Shown here: positions 1 through 6,968 of the stretch, in pieces
How positions within the stretch are numbered: position 1 is the first letter of the stretch
Layout of the letters: every line of letters begins with the position of its first letter
Assembly: GCA_903907615.1 (NCBI GenBank)
Contig: CAIVOR010000011.1
Coordinates: forward strand, 1-12,434
Direction: 5' to 3'
DNA length: 12,434 bases
DNA from: an uncultured Microbacteriaceae bacterium
Lineage (GTDB): Bacteria; Actinomycetota; Actinomycetes; Actinomycetales; Microbacteriaceae
Made by a program: the position numbers and the translations under genes
The notes under the pieces: model-generated
What the model was told of the DNA's origin: nothing
Databases searched by the model: none
Seen by the model: only the letters and a program-made list of their open reading frames with translations

Positions 1-1673
1 CGGCGCGCAAGGTCGGCATCGTGTTCACGGAGTTGCCCTATCTCATCGGCCCCGAGAAGGTCATCGACAAGATCAAAGACGGTGTCACGAGCAAGCGACT
101 CTCGGGAATCAGCAATGTCATCGACCTCACGGATCGTCACCACGGGCTCAAGCTCGTTGTTGAGATTAAGACCGGCTTCAACCCCGAGGCCGTTCTCGAG
201 CAGCTGTACCGTTTTACGCCCCTCGAAGACTCGTTCAGCATTAACAACGTTGCCCTCGTGCAAGGTAGCCCCCAAACACTGGGGCTGAAAGGCCTACTCG
301 AGGTGTACCTCGAACACCGCAAAACAGTGGTCACACGACGCTCGGCGTTCCGACTCGCTAAGCGACAGGAGCGCCTCCACCTTGTGGCCGGTCTGCTCAT
401 TGCCATCGCCGACATTGATGAAGTCATTCAGGTGATTCGCTCGAGCGATGATGCCGATCGCGCCCGAGCCACGCTCATGTCCGTCTTTGACCTCAGCCAG
501 CCGCAGGCCGACTACATTCTGGAGTTGCGCCTGCGTCGACTGACAAAGTTCAGCCGCCTGGAACTCGAGAAGGAATCGGGAGAGCTTTCCCGAGAGATTG
601 TGGAACTCGAGCAGATTCTGGCCTCTCCCGAACGCTTGATTCAGGTCGTGGGAGATGAACTCACGGCAACGGCAGTGGCGCTGGGCACACCGCGTCGCAC
701 CGAACTGAGCGACTCCGAGATAGTTGTGACCCCGGCGCGCGGCGACGCCACGGTGGCTTCTCTCGAGGTTGAGGACTCTCCGTGCCTCGTGACCATGAGC
801 TCCGACGGGTATTTGATGCGCCTCGATGGCACGACCACAACCGGTTGGAACCTGGCCAAGAGAACCGTGCACGACGGCCTGCGCTCGAGCGTGATCACCA
901 GCCGGCGCGCCGAGATTGGCGCCGTCACCTCTCGTGGTCGAGTCGTCGCCATGTCTCCCGTGACCTTGCCGCACTCCCCCGTCGATGCTCCGTCCCTCAA
1001 GGGCTCGGTGGCCGCCAATCGCTACATCGACCTCGAGAAGGGCGAGACGGTTCTGGCTCTCGTGACACTTTCCGACGGGGTGCTCGCTCTCGGAACCGCT
1101 CAGGGCGTGGTCAAGCGCATCGATTTCGCCTCGGCGGGCATTAAGCCGGGACAGCAGATCATCGCTCTCCAGCCCGGCGACTCCGTGGTGGGCGCGGCAC
1201 TCGCCACCGACGACCACTGGCTCACCTTCATTACCTCCGACGGACAGCTACTGAGGTTCGAGGCAAGCAGCGTGCGGCCCCAAGGTGGCGGAGCCGGTGG
1301 CATGGCGGGCATCAAACTCGCTCCGGACGCTCACGTGGTCAGCTTTACCTCGGTGGGTTCGGTAGAGGCAGCCACCGTTGTCACCGTTTCGGCGAGCCTC
1401 GAAACTCTCCTGGGTACCGGAGCCCAGCGCGTCAAGGTGTCACCACTGAGCGAGTTCCCCGCAAAGGGTCGCGCGACGCAGGGTGTTCGCGCGCACTCAT
1501 TCCTCAAAGGCGAGGACGTTCTCACTACGGCCTGGGCTGGGTCATCGCCGTGCATCGCGAGCGCTTTGGACGGTAAGCCTGTCGAGCTACCCACCGAACT
1601 CGCCAAGCGCGACGCGTCGGGCACCAAGTCCGATGGCGACATTAGTTTCCTGGGCGCCGCTTTCGCTGGCTAG
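1..1673 (+). CDS. parC: DNA topoisomerase IV subunit A (GyrA/ParC family), 5'-truncated
   Basis: This is the DNA-breaking and DNA-wrapping subunit of a type IIA topoisomerase. With ParE it decatenates and relaxes chromosomes in the cytoplasm. The frame is open from base 3 to a TAG at 1671-1673, so the gene starts outside the window; the GTG at 21 is an internal valine. About 557 codons are visible, and the N-terminal part with the catalytic tyrosine is missing. Visible in order are the end of the breakage-reunion core (VFTELPYLIGPEKVIDKIKDG, GISNVIDLTDRHHGLKLVVE), the coiled coil and C-gate (to about 700), and a C-terminal beta-pinwheel domain. That domain carries a degenerate GyrA-box-like motif, RPQGGGAGGMAGI, near 1274-1312. 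I call it ParC rather than GyrA because it lies next to a ParE-like gene and not in a gyrB-gyrA operon. A second gyrase A is the alternative. The gene converges on parE with 27 bp between stop codons and no clear hairpin there. Confidence 0.88.
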   Translation, partial: ARKVGIVFTELPYLIGPEKVIDKIKDGVTSKRLSGISNVIDLTDRHHGLKLVVEIKTGFNPEAVLEQLYRFTPLEDSFSINNVALVQGSPQTLGLKGLLEVYLEHRKTVVTRRSAFRLAKRQERLHLVAGLLIAIADIDEVIQVIRSSDDADRARATLMSVFDLSQPQADYILELRLRRLTKFSRLELEKESGELSREIVELEQILASPERLIQVVGDELTATAVALGTPRRTELSDSEIVVTPARGDATVASLEVEDSPCLVTMSSDGYLMRLDGTTTTGWNLAKRTVHDGLRSSVITSRRAEIGAVTSRGRVVAMSPVTLPHSPVDAPSLKGSVAANRYIDLEKGETVLALVTLSDGVLALGTAQGVVKRIDFASAGIKPGQQIIALQPGDSVVGAALATDDHWLTFITSDGQLLRFEASSVRPQGGGAGGMAGIKLAPDAHVVSFTSVGSVEAATVVTVSASLETLLGTGAQRVKVSPLSEFPAKGRATQGVRAHSFLKGEDVLTTAWAGSSPCIASALDGKPVELPTELAKRDASGTKSDGDISFLGAAFAG

Positions 1674-1700
1674 GCGTTCGCCACGCGGGAGCAGCGCCGA

Positions 1701-3782
1701 CTAAACGTCGATGCGATCGCGCGACATTCGCGCGGAACCTTCGACAATGAACTCACGGCGCGGTGCGACCTCACTGCCCATGAGAAGTTCGAACATCGTG
1801 TCCGCCGCGGCGGCATCCTCAACCCGAACGCGGCGCAGTGAACGGTGTTCTCTGTCCATGGTTGTTTGCGCCAGCTGGTCGGCATCCATTTCCCCGAGGC
1901 CCTTGTAGCGCTGGATGGGCTCCTGATAGCTACGCCCCGCTTTGCGCAACTTGTCGAGCACCTGGTGCAACTGGTCCTCAGAGTAGGTGTACAACACGTC
2001 GTTGGGTTTAGAGCCCGGATTAATGGCCACCACGCGGTGCAGGGGTGGAACCGCGGCAAAGACCCGACCCGCCTCGATGAGCGGCCGCATGTAACGGAAG
2101 AAGAGCGTGAGCAGGAGTGTGCGGATGTGCGCGCCGTCGACGTCGGCATCGCTCATGATGATGACCTTGCCGTAGCGCGCCACGTCAAGGTCAAAGCTAC
2201 GCCCCGAGCCGGCGCCAATCACCTGAATGATTGCGGCACACTCGGCGTTGTTCAGCATGTCGGCCACACTGGCCTTCTGCACGTTCAGAATCTTTCCCCG
2301 GATGGGCAAGAGGGCCTGATACTCGCTGCGCCGGGCCAACTTGGCCGTGCCGAGCGCCGAGTCACCCTCGACGATGAAGAGCTCGCTTTCGGCAACATCG
2401 CTGCTACGGCAATCAACGAGCTTGGCCGGAAGACTCGACGACTCAAGAGCTGTCTTGCGTCGTTGCGTCTCCTTCATGGTTCGGGCCGAAATCCGGCCTT
2501 TCATCTCCGAGACGACCTTCTCGAGCACGAGCGCGCTTTGGGCCTTGTCGTCGCGCTTGCCCGAGGTGAGCCGTTCGGTGAGCAACGTGGTAACGACCCC
2601 GGCCACAATTTGGCGTGCTGCCGGCGTGCCCAATACTTCTTTTGTCTGTCCCTCAAACTGGGGTTCGGGAACGCGCACGGTAATGACGGCGGTGAGGCCC
2701 GCCATCGCGTCTTCCTTTTCGACCTTGTCCGAACCGGCCTTCAGGCGGCGAGCGTTGGCCTCCACCTGCGCGCGGATGACCTTCAGCAGCGACTGCTCGA
2801 AACCCTGTTGGTGAGATCCGCCCTTGGGAGTGGCGATGATGTTCACGTACGACTTCACGACCGTGTCGTAACCGGTTCCCCAGCGCAGCGCGATGTCGAC
2901 GTGGCAGGTGCGCTCGACTTCCTGAGAGACCATTCCGCCGTCGTCCTGAAGCACCGGAACGTTTTCGGTGAAGGTGGCATCGCCGGTCAAACGCCACGTT
3001 GCCGTGATGGCCTCGTCCGGTGCCAAGAAGTCCACGTATTCCGCGATGCCCCCACTGAACGAGAACTCGCTGATCTCCGGGGTGCCCGTTCGGCTGTCGT
3101 CGATCCGCATGTGGAGACCAGGGACGAGAAACGCTGTTTGCCGAGCTCGCGCGGCAAGCTCCTCCGTGCTGAACTCCGCACCCGGCGTGAACACCTGCGA
3201 GTCGGCCCAATAGCGAACACGCGTTCCCGTGACGCCCTTCGCCACTTTGCCGACCTTGCGAAGTTGGCTCGAATCGTCGAAGGCCGTAAAGGGCGACTCG
3301 GGTGAGAGCCCGGCTGAATCGTCAAAGGTTCCGGGCTCACCACGGTGAAACGACATGGCCCACGTCACGCCGTCCCGGTCCACCTCGACATCGAGTCGTT
3401 CGGAGAGGGCATTGACCACGGAGGCACCGACACCATGGAGACCGCCGGAGGCAGCGTATGACCCGCCACCGAACTTGCCGCCGGCGTGGAGTTTGGTGAA
3501 CACAACTTCCACACCGCTCAGACCGGTTTTGGGTTCGATATCAACGGGAATGCCACGACCCGTGTCGCGCACTTCGACTGAGCCGTCCTGGTGCAGGATG
3601 ACGTTAATTGTGGCGCCGTTACCCGCCAGAGCCTCATCCACGGAGTTGTCGATGACCTCCCACAGGCAGTGCATGAGTCCACGAGAATCCGTCGATCCGA
3701 TGTACATGCCCGGACGTTTGCGGACCGCTTCAAGCCCCTCAAGGACCGACAGGTGTCGGGCCGAGTACTCCGCGCTGGCCAC
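1701..3782 (-). CDS. parE: DNA topoisomerase IV subunit B (ATPase subunit)
   Basis: This is the ATP-hydrolysing subunit of topoisomerase IV, working as a heterotetramer with ParC. The 693 residues are full length for the family. The N-terminal GHKL ATPase shows RKRPGMYIGS (21-30), EVIDNSVDEA with the likely catalytic E42, DTGRGIPV with D73, and the GGLHGVGASVVNALS lid near 113-127. The transducer carries the ATP-contacting lysine in QTK (379-381). The TOPRIM domain has EGDSA (E472) and SDADVDG (D545, D547), and the C-terminal segment has YKGLGEMDADQL (626-637). The EGDSALGTAKLAR form, in place of the gyrase form EGDSAGG, matches my memory of actinobacterial ParE. The start is a GTG at 3780-3782 with a strong ribosome site, GAGGAG at 3787-3792, four bases upstream. 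The gene converges on parC and diverges from the DUF7455-type gene. GyrB is the main alternative. Confidence 0.93.
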   Translation of the reverse strand: MASAEYSARHLSVLEGLEAVRKRPGMYIGSTDSRGLMHCLWEVIDNSVDEALAGNGATINVILHQDGSVEVRDTGRGIPVDIEPKTGLSGVEVVFTKLHAGGKFGGGSYAASGGLHGVGASVVNALSERLDVEVDRDGVTWAMSFHRGEPGTFDDSAGLSPESPFTAFDDSSQLRKVGKVAKGVTGTRVRYWADSQVFTPGAEFSTEELAARARQTAFLVPGLHMRIDDSRTGTPEISEFSFSGGIAEYVDFLAPDEAITATWRLTGDATFTENVPVLQDDGGMVSQEVERTCHVDIALRWGTGYDTVVKSYVNIIATPKGGSHQQGFEQSLLKVIRAQVEANARRLKAGSDKVEKEDAMAGLTAVITVRVPEPQFEGQTKEVLGTPAARQIVAGVVTTLLTERLTSGKRDDKAQSALVLEKVVSEMKGRISARTMKETQRRKTALESSSLPAKLVDCRSSDVAESELFIVEGDSALGTAKLARRSEYQALLPIRGKILNVQKASVADMLNNAECAAIIQVIGAGSGRSFDLDVARYGKVIIMSDADVDGAHIRTLLLTLFFRYMRPLIEAGRVFAAVPPLHRVVAINPGSKPNDVLYTYSEDQLHQVLDKLRKAGRSYQEPIQRYKGLGEMDADQLAQTTMDREHRSLRRVRVEDAAAADTMFELLMGSEVAPRREFIVEGSARMSRDRIDV

Positions 3783-3808
3783 AATTCTCCTCAGGAAAAC
3801 TTACGAAA

Positions 3809-3840
3809 GTGCCCTTTTCGGTGGGCACAGTCATAACCTA
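3809..3840 (-). promoter_or_regulatory. Candidate parE promoter -10 followed by a 5'-end hairpin
   Basis: On the minus strand a TAGGTT hexamer (3840 to 3835) fits the actinobacterial TANNNT -10 pattern; no convincing -35 lies at the right distance. Six bases later begins a perfect 6-bp inverted repeat, GTGCCC (3828 to 3823) and GGGCAC (3814 to 3809), with an 8-base loop. If transcription starts where the hexamer predicts, the parE mRNA would begin with this stem-loop and carry a leader of about 46 bases. The sequences are seen; the promoter call is inference. Confidence 0.35.
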
Positions 3841-3862
3841 CTTGGCAGTTCTCGCCTCTGCC

Positions 3863-3948
3863 GTCACCACACCGGACCGGGGGAACAATATGCTTTCAGC
3901 GAAATGCCCACGAAGAGTGAGGACTCTGTCAGACGCTCGTGGTTAAGT
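3863..3948 (+). promoter_or_regulatory. Probable promoter/operator region of the DUF7455-type gene
   Basis: TATGCT at 3889-3894 fits TANNNT; no clear -35 precedes it. Downstream is a nested inverted repeat: outer arms CCACGA (3908-3913) and TCGTGG (3937-3942), inner arms AGAGT (3914-3918) and ACTCT (3923-3927) around a GAGG loop. TTAAGT at 3943-3948 is a weaker alternative -10. The repeat could be an mRNA leader structure or an operator, and neither is shown. The rest of the 209-bp spacer holds no gene I can support. Confidence 0.3.
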
Positions 3949-3991
3949 AGGGGATGTACGCACGAGTTCACCCACATCGCAGGAGGATGCC

Positions 3992-4222
3992 ATGACAACG
4001 GTAGAGGCAACGGAGACGGCTAACGAAGATCGCCCCCAGACGCTCACCGCGTTTGACCGCTGCGACAGCTGTGGCGCCCAGGCGTACATGCGCGTCACCA
4101 TGGCGTCGGGTGGCGAGTTGCTCTTCTGCGCACACCACGGCAACAAGCACCGCGAGAAGCTCACCGGTCCCGGCAACGTCTGGTACGACGAGAGCTACCG
4201 ACTTTCCGGCGGTCAGGGCTAG
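3992..4222 (+). CDS. Small zinc-ribbon-like protein, DUF7455 type
   Basis: The product is a 76-residue protein of unknown function. The conserved core is DRCDSCGAQAYMRV (22-35) followed by GELLFCAHHGNKH (41-53). The CxxC pair (C24, C27) plus C46 with H48/H49 could form a single zinc-binding site. I recognise this as the short protein found next to the primary sigma factor and parE in many actinobacteria, now labelled DUF7455. The ATG has a consensus ribosome site, AGGAGG at 3981-3986, five bases upstream, so translation should be efficient. The first 19 residues are polar and probably disordered. There is no signal peptide or membrane segment. The gene diverges from parE and converges on sigA. 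A role in transcription or DNA metabolism is only a guess from the neighbours. Confidence 0.85.
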   Translation: MTTVEATETANEDRPQTLTAFDRCDSCGAQAYMRVTMASGGELLFCAHHGNKHREKLTGPGNVWYDESYRLSGGQG

Positions 4223-4254
4223 TCGACGAGCTTTTCAGTTCGTCGACTCGCCGG
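4206..4254. terminator. Shared bidirectional hairpin between the DUF7455-type gene and sigA
   Basis: A 12-bp stem (AGTCGACGAGCT at 4221-4232 with AGTTCGTCGACT at 4237-4248, one G-U pair) closes on a TTTC loop. An outer 6-bp stem, CCGGCG (4206-4211) with CGCCGG (4249-4254), encloses it with a 9-base bulge on the left side. The repeat lies between two converging genes and includes the last two bases of the upstream TAG stop. There is no clear U-tract, as is common for hairpin terminators in high-GC actinobacteria. Because it is symmetric it could stop transcription from both sides. Confidence 0.7.
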
Positions 4255-4269
4255 TAGTTCGGTCGCGAC

Positions 4270-5823
4270 CTATTCGAGGTAGTCGCGCAGCGACTGCGAT
4301 CGCGACGGGTGGCGAAGCTTCGCCATGGTCTTGGACTCAATTTGCCGGATGCGCTCGCGCGTGACGCCAAAGGTGTCGCCGATCTGGTCCAGCGTCTTGG
4401 GGATGCCGTCACCCAGGCCGAAGCGCATGCGAATCACGCCGGCTTCGCGCTCTGAGAGGGAGTCAAGCAGCGACTCAAGCTGCCGTTGCAGCATGGTGAA
4501 GCCCACCGCATCGGCGGGCACAACGGCCTCGGTGTCTTCAATCAGGTCACCAAACTCGCTGTCGCCGTCTTCACCGAGCGGCGTGTGCAGCGAAATAGGT
4601 TCGCGTCCATACTTCTGGACTTCGACTACCTTCTCGGGCGTCATGTCCAACTCGCGCGAGAGTTCTTCGGGCGTGGGTTCGCGCCCAAGGTCCTGAAGCA
4701 TCTGGCGCTGAACGCGGGCCAACTTGTTAATGACCTCGACCATGTGCACCGGGATTCGGATGGTGCGAGCCTGGTCGGCCATGGCGCGTGTGATGGCCTG
4801 ACGAATCCACCACGTGGCATAGGTCGAGAACTTAAAGCCCTTGGTGTAGTCAAACTTCTCGACGGCACGAATGAGGCCGAGGTTTCCCTCTTGGATGAGG
4901 TCGAGGAACTGCATGCCACGACCCGTGTAGCGCTTGGCCAAGGAAACGACGAGACGCAGGTTGGCACCCAGAAGGTGGCTCTTCGCACGCTGTCCGTCAC
5001 GGGCAACCCACATCAGTTCACGCTTGAGTTGCTTTTCAATGCGCGACGTGGTGGCGAGCTTGTCCTCGGCGAAGAGACCCGCTTCGATGCGCATTGCCAG
5101 CTCAACCTCTTCGGCGGCATTCAGCAGCGGCACCTTACCGATTTGCTTGAGGTAGTCCTTGACGGGGTCGGCGGTGGCTCCAGTGATCAGGGTCGAATAG
5201 ACGGGAACGTCGTCCTCGTCGTCGGACATGCTCAGGACAATCGCGCCCGTGGGAACGGGCTCGTCGGATGTGGATCTCTTCTCTTCACCGTCATCGTCCG
5301 CGTCGGCGTCTGCGTCTTCGGGGACGTCAGCCACTTCGACATCGTCGATGACGACGTCGACAACAACGACATCATCGACATCGTCTTCATCAATATCGGG
5401 AATGACATCTTCTGGCAGGTCACCCTCAGCCGCAATTACGGGTGCACCCTTCTTTGCCGAGCCGGAACGCGCCGCTGGAGCCTTCGCCGCGGGGGCCTTA
5501 GCGGGAGCCTTGGCCGCGGGAGCCTTGGCCGCAGGAGCCTTGGCCGCGGGGGCCTTAGCGGGAGCCTTAGCCGCGGGGGCCTTAGCGGGAGCCTTCGCCG
5601 GAGGAGCCTTGGCCGCAGGAGCCTTCGCGGGAGCCTTAGCCGCAGGAGCCTTCGTCGCAGTTGCCTTAGCGGGAGCCTTGGTCGCAGGAGCCTTCGCAGC
5701 AGTCTTGGGCCCGGCAGTCTTGGGCGCGGCTGCCTTGGCGGGAGCCTTCGCGGGAGCCTTTACGGCAGGAGTGGACTCAGCCGAATCAGACTCGGGCTTC
5801 TTCCGACGACCAAATAGTGCCAT
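4270..5823 (-). CDS. sigA: Primary (housekeeping) RNA polymerase sigma factor, sigma-70 group 1
   Basis: This sigma factor directs RNA polymerase to housekeeping promoters. From the ATG at 5821-5823 it has 517 residues. An alanine/lysine/proline-rich tail (about 22-118) and an acidic stretch (about 133-188) precede the sigma core. Region 1.2 begins with DPVKDYLKQIGKVPLL (219-234). Region 2 has NLRLVVSLAKRYTGRGM (288-304), DLIQEGNLGLIRAVEKFDY and FKFSTYATWWIRQAITRA. Region 3 spans about 356-420. Region 4 holds DSLSEREAGVIRMRFGL and the helix-turn-helix GVTRERIRQIESKTMAKL (486-503), ending SLRDYLE. The start is uncertain: AAGGAG at 5836-5841 is 12 bases before the ATG but only 3 before an in-frame TTG at 5830-5832, and a weak GAGG lies 3 bases before the ATG. 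Upstream sit a strong hairpin and a candidate promoter; PAC2 precedes it on the same strand. Confidence 0.97.
   Translation of the reverse strand: MALFGRRKKPESDSAESTPAVKAPAKAPAKAAAPKTAGPKTAAKAPATKAPAKATATKAPAAKAPAKAPAAKAPPAKAPAKAPAAKAPAKAPAAKAPAAKAPAAKAPAKAPAAKAPAARSGSAKKGAPVIAAEGDLPEDVIPDIDEDDVDDVVVVDVVIDDVEVADVPEDADADADDDGEEKRSTSDEPVPTGAIVLSMSDDEDDVPVYSTLITGATADPVKDYLKQIGKVPLLNAAEEVELAMRIEAGLFAEDKLATTSRIEKQLKRELMWVARDGQRAKSHLLGANLRLVVSLAKRYTGRGMQFLDLIQEGNLGLIRAVEKFDYTKGFKFSTYATWWIRQAITRAMADQARTIRIPVHMVEVINKLARVQRQMLQDLGREPTPEELSRELDMTPEKVVEVQKYGREPISLHTPLGEDGDSEFGDLIEDTEAVVPADAVGFTMLQRQLESLLDSLSEREAGVIRMRFGLGDGIPKTLDQIGDTFGVTRERIRQIESKTMAKLRHPSRSQSLRDYLE
5470..5760 (-). repeat. KAPA/AKAPA tandem-repeat tract in the sigma factor N-terminus
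   Basis: About 97 codons consist almost only of Lys, Ala and Pro in short units such as AKAPA and KAPAA. On the DNA this gives degenerate 12-15-bp direct repeats (GGAGCCTTGGCCGC and variants on the plus strand). The tail is strongly basic, roughly one Lys every four residues, and is followed by an acidic segment. It resembles histone H1-like tails and should be disordered. Such tails are known on actinobacterial primary sigma factors, but their length varies and is prone to slippage. Confidence 0.85.
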
Positions 5824-5875
5824 GGGCCTCAACTACTCCTTACGACCGGGCTGACGGTGCGTCCTGCCCACTACG

Positions 5876-5917
5876 AGGACCCATGTCAAGCCCCCCGAAG
5901 GAGACCTGATGGGTCCT
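5876..5917 (-). promoter_or_regulatory. Strong UUCG-capped hairpin in the sigA upstream region
   Basis: Read on the minus strand, the 42 bases fold into one arm with 18 pairs. Outer stem: AGGACCCAT with ATGGGTCCT, 9 perfect pairs. Middle stem: CAGG with CTTG, including one G-U. Inner stem: TCTCC with GGGGG, including two G-U. The loop is TTCG, closed by a C-G pair, which is the exceptionally stable cUUCGg tetraloop in RNA. The only interruption is a 2-base AC bulge between the outer and middle stems. It lies 53 bp upstream of the sigA ATG and 57 bp past the PAC2 stop, so it is either a PAC2 terminator or a sigA leader element. No U-tract follows. Confidence 0.7.
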
Positions 5918-5923
5918 GCGTCT

Positions 5924-5950
5924 ATTGTTGCACGTTCGTCTGACGGTCAA
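5924..5950 (-). promoter_or_regulatory. sigA: Candidate sigA promoter
   Basis: On the minus strand TTGACC (5950 to 5945) and AACAAT (5929 to 5924) are separated by 15 bases, a little short of the usual 16-18. The -35 matches five of six consensus bases and the -10 four of six. A start 6-7 bases further on would fall at about 5917, the first base of the UUCG-capped hairpin, giving a leader of about 94 bases. No better pair was found between the PAC2 stop and sigA. Confidence 0.35.
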
Positions 5951-5973
5951 CGCCACGGACCGGTCACCGCCGA

Positions 5974-6909
5974 CTAGGAGTCAAAGAGTGAATCGCCGTC
6001 GGAATTTTCGGTGGTGCGTCGCAAGGCCAAGAATTTCTCGAGCTCCGCGGCGATCTCATCGGCGGACGGCAGCGGACCCTGATCGTCGAGATTTGCGGGA
6101 CGAACGGCGTTGTCGGCCATATAGGCGTCGTAGCGCTGCTCGAGCGCGGTGACCAACTTGGCCAACTCCTCGTTCGATTCCTTTTGCTCATCAATCTTGG
6201 CCAGGAAGGTGCGGCCTTCTTCGCGCAGACGATCCGTGGGAAAGACGAGACCCGTCGCGAGTGAAATCATTTCCAACGCTTTGATGGCTGCCGGCGGAAA
6301 TTCCGTGTCACCCAAGTAGTGAGGAATCAAGAGGACAAAACCGACAACGAGATCGTCGCGTTGATGCATGCGGTACTCCACGAGGTGCATAGCCGTGGCC
6401 GGCACCTGCGTGTGCGGGCGCCACACGGAGTGCGACGCAACGAGGTCGGCGCGGTTGCCGCTCACCGTGGTGCCGAGCGGACGCGTGTGAGGGGTGGGCA
6501 TGGGGATTGCGTGAACCCAGGTGGTTGACGAGACGTCGAAGAGACGCGCGAGCTCGAGCACCGCGTCGGCGAAAGCATTCCACTTAAAGTCCGGTTCATA
6601 ACCGGTGAGAAAGAGGAATGGGCGACCGATGTCGTCTTTGACGAGGTAGAGACCCAAACGTGGCGGCTCGTAACCGGTGAGGTGGTCCTGGTCGAAATAA
6701 ATCACGGGACGCCGCGCCCGGTAGTCGAGCAGCTGGTCGTGATCAAATTCACCAACCAGGCGACTGTCGAGGGTGTCGAGGATGTAGTCGGTGAACTGGG
6801 TCACGGCGTTTCCGGAATCGGTGAAGCCCGTGATACCTGCGACCAGGGGAAGCCCCCGAGGAACGTCGGCGACACTCACGCTAAACGAGAAGAGAGAGTT
6901 GACCGACAT
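5974..6909 (-). CDS. PAC2 (proteasome assembly chaperone 2-like) family protein
   Basis: The 311-residue protein matches the actinobacterial PAC2 family. These are homologues of the eukaryotic proteasome-assembly chaperone PAC2 and of archaeal PbaB-like proteins; the bacterial function is not established. Visible are the Rossmann-like start LPLVAGITGFTDSGNAV (20-36), FDHDQLLDYRARRP (55-68), FLFLTGYEPDFKW (98-110), the typical WVHAIPMPTPHTRP segment (131-144), and LLIPHYLGDTEFPPAAI (193-209). A predicted coiled coil follows at about 226-263, then an acidic tail ending GDSLFDS. There are no membrane segments. The ATG at 6907-6909 lacks a good ribosome site but lies six bases after TAAACT, so the mRNA is probably leaderless. 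It diverges from pepA and is followed 150 bp later by sigA on the same strand. Confidence 0.87.
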   Translation of the reverse strand: MSVNSLFSFSVSVADVPRGLPLVAGITGFTDSGNAVTQFTDYILDTLDSRLVGEFDHDQLLDYRARRPVIYFDQDHLTGYEPPRLGLYLVKDDIGRPFLFLTGYEPDFKWNAFADAVLELARLFDVSSTTWVHAIPMPTPHTRPLGTTVSGNRADLVASHSVWRPHTQVPATAMHLVEYRMHQRDDLVVGFVLLIPHYLGDTEFPPAAIKALEMISLATGLVFPTDRLREEGRTFLAKIDEQKESNEELAKLVTALEQRYDAYMADNAVRPANLDDQGPLPSADEIAAELEKFLALRRTTENSDGDSLFDS

Positions 6910-6915
6910 GTGCCC

Positions 6916-6921
6916 AGTTTA
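6916..6921 (-). promoter_or_regulatory. -10 element of a leaderless PAC2 promoter
   Basis: TAAACT on the minus strand (6921 to 6916) fits TANNNT and ends six bases before the ATG. RNA polymerase would therefore start at or beside the A of the start codon. No Shine-Dalgarno sequence lies at a useful distance. A -35 is not obvious; GGTTAC (6943 to 6938, 16-base spacing) is a weak match. Confidence 0.6.
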
Positions 6922-6968
6922 CGCTCCGGCTCACGCGGTAACCCGGGTGTTCGCCGAGGGCACACGGC

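Noticed and set aside
294..1217. Open frame of 307 codons on the minus strand opposite parC
   Set aside because: It is a shadow frame with His/Gly/Arg-rich composition; the parC frame carries all family motifs.
1845..3305. Open frame of 486 codons on the plus strand opposite parE
   Set aside because: It lies wholly within the clearly coding parE, has no family features, and is explained by high GC and codon bias.
5470..5760. CRISPR-like or satellite array
   Set aside because: The repeats are short, degenerate, in frame and lack unique spacers; they encode the sigma factor tail.
4486..5817. Long open frame on the plus strand opposite sigA (443 codons)
   Set aside because: It is the antisense shadow of the sigma factor; its repetitive Ser-Leu-Gly-Arg stretch simply mirrors the KAPA repeats, and it has no recognisable domain.
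5824..5832. TTG at 5830-5832 as the sigA start (520 residues)
   Set aside because: The AAGGAG site would be only three bases away, closer than normal, and ATG is the commoner start. It remains possible, since the 12-base spacing to the ATG is also not ideal.
5884..5889. Perfect TTGACA on the minus strand upstream of sigA, as a -35
   Set aside because: No -10-like hexamer lies 16-19 bases downstream, and the six bases are part of the hairpin's 3' side.
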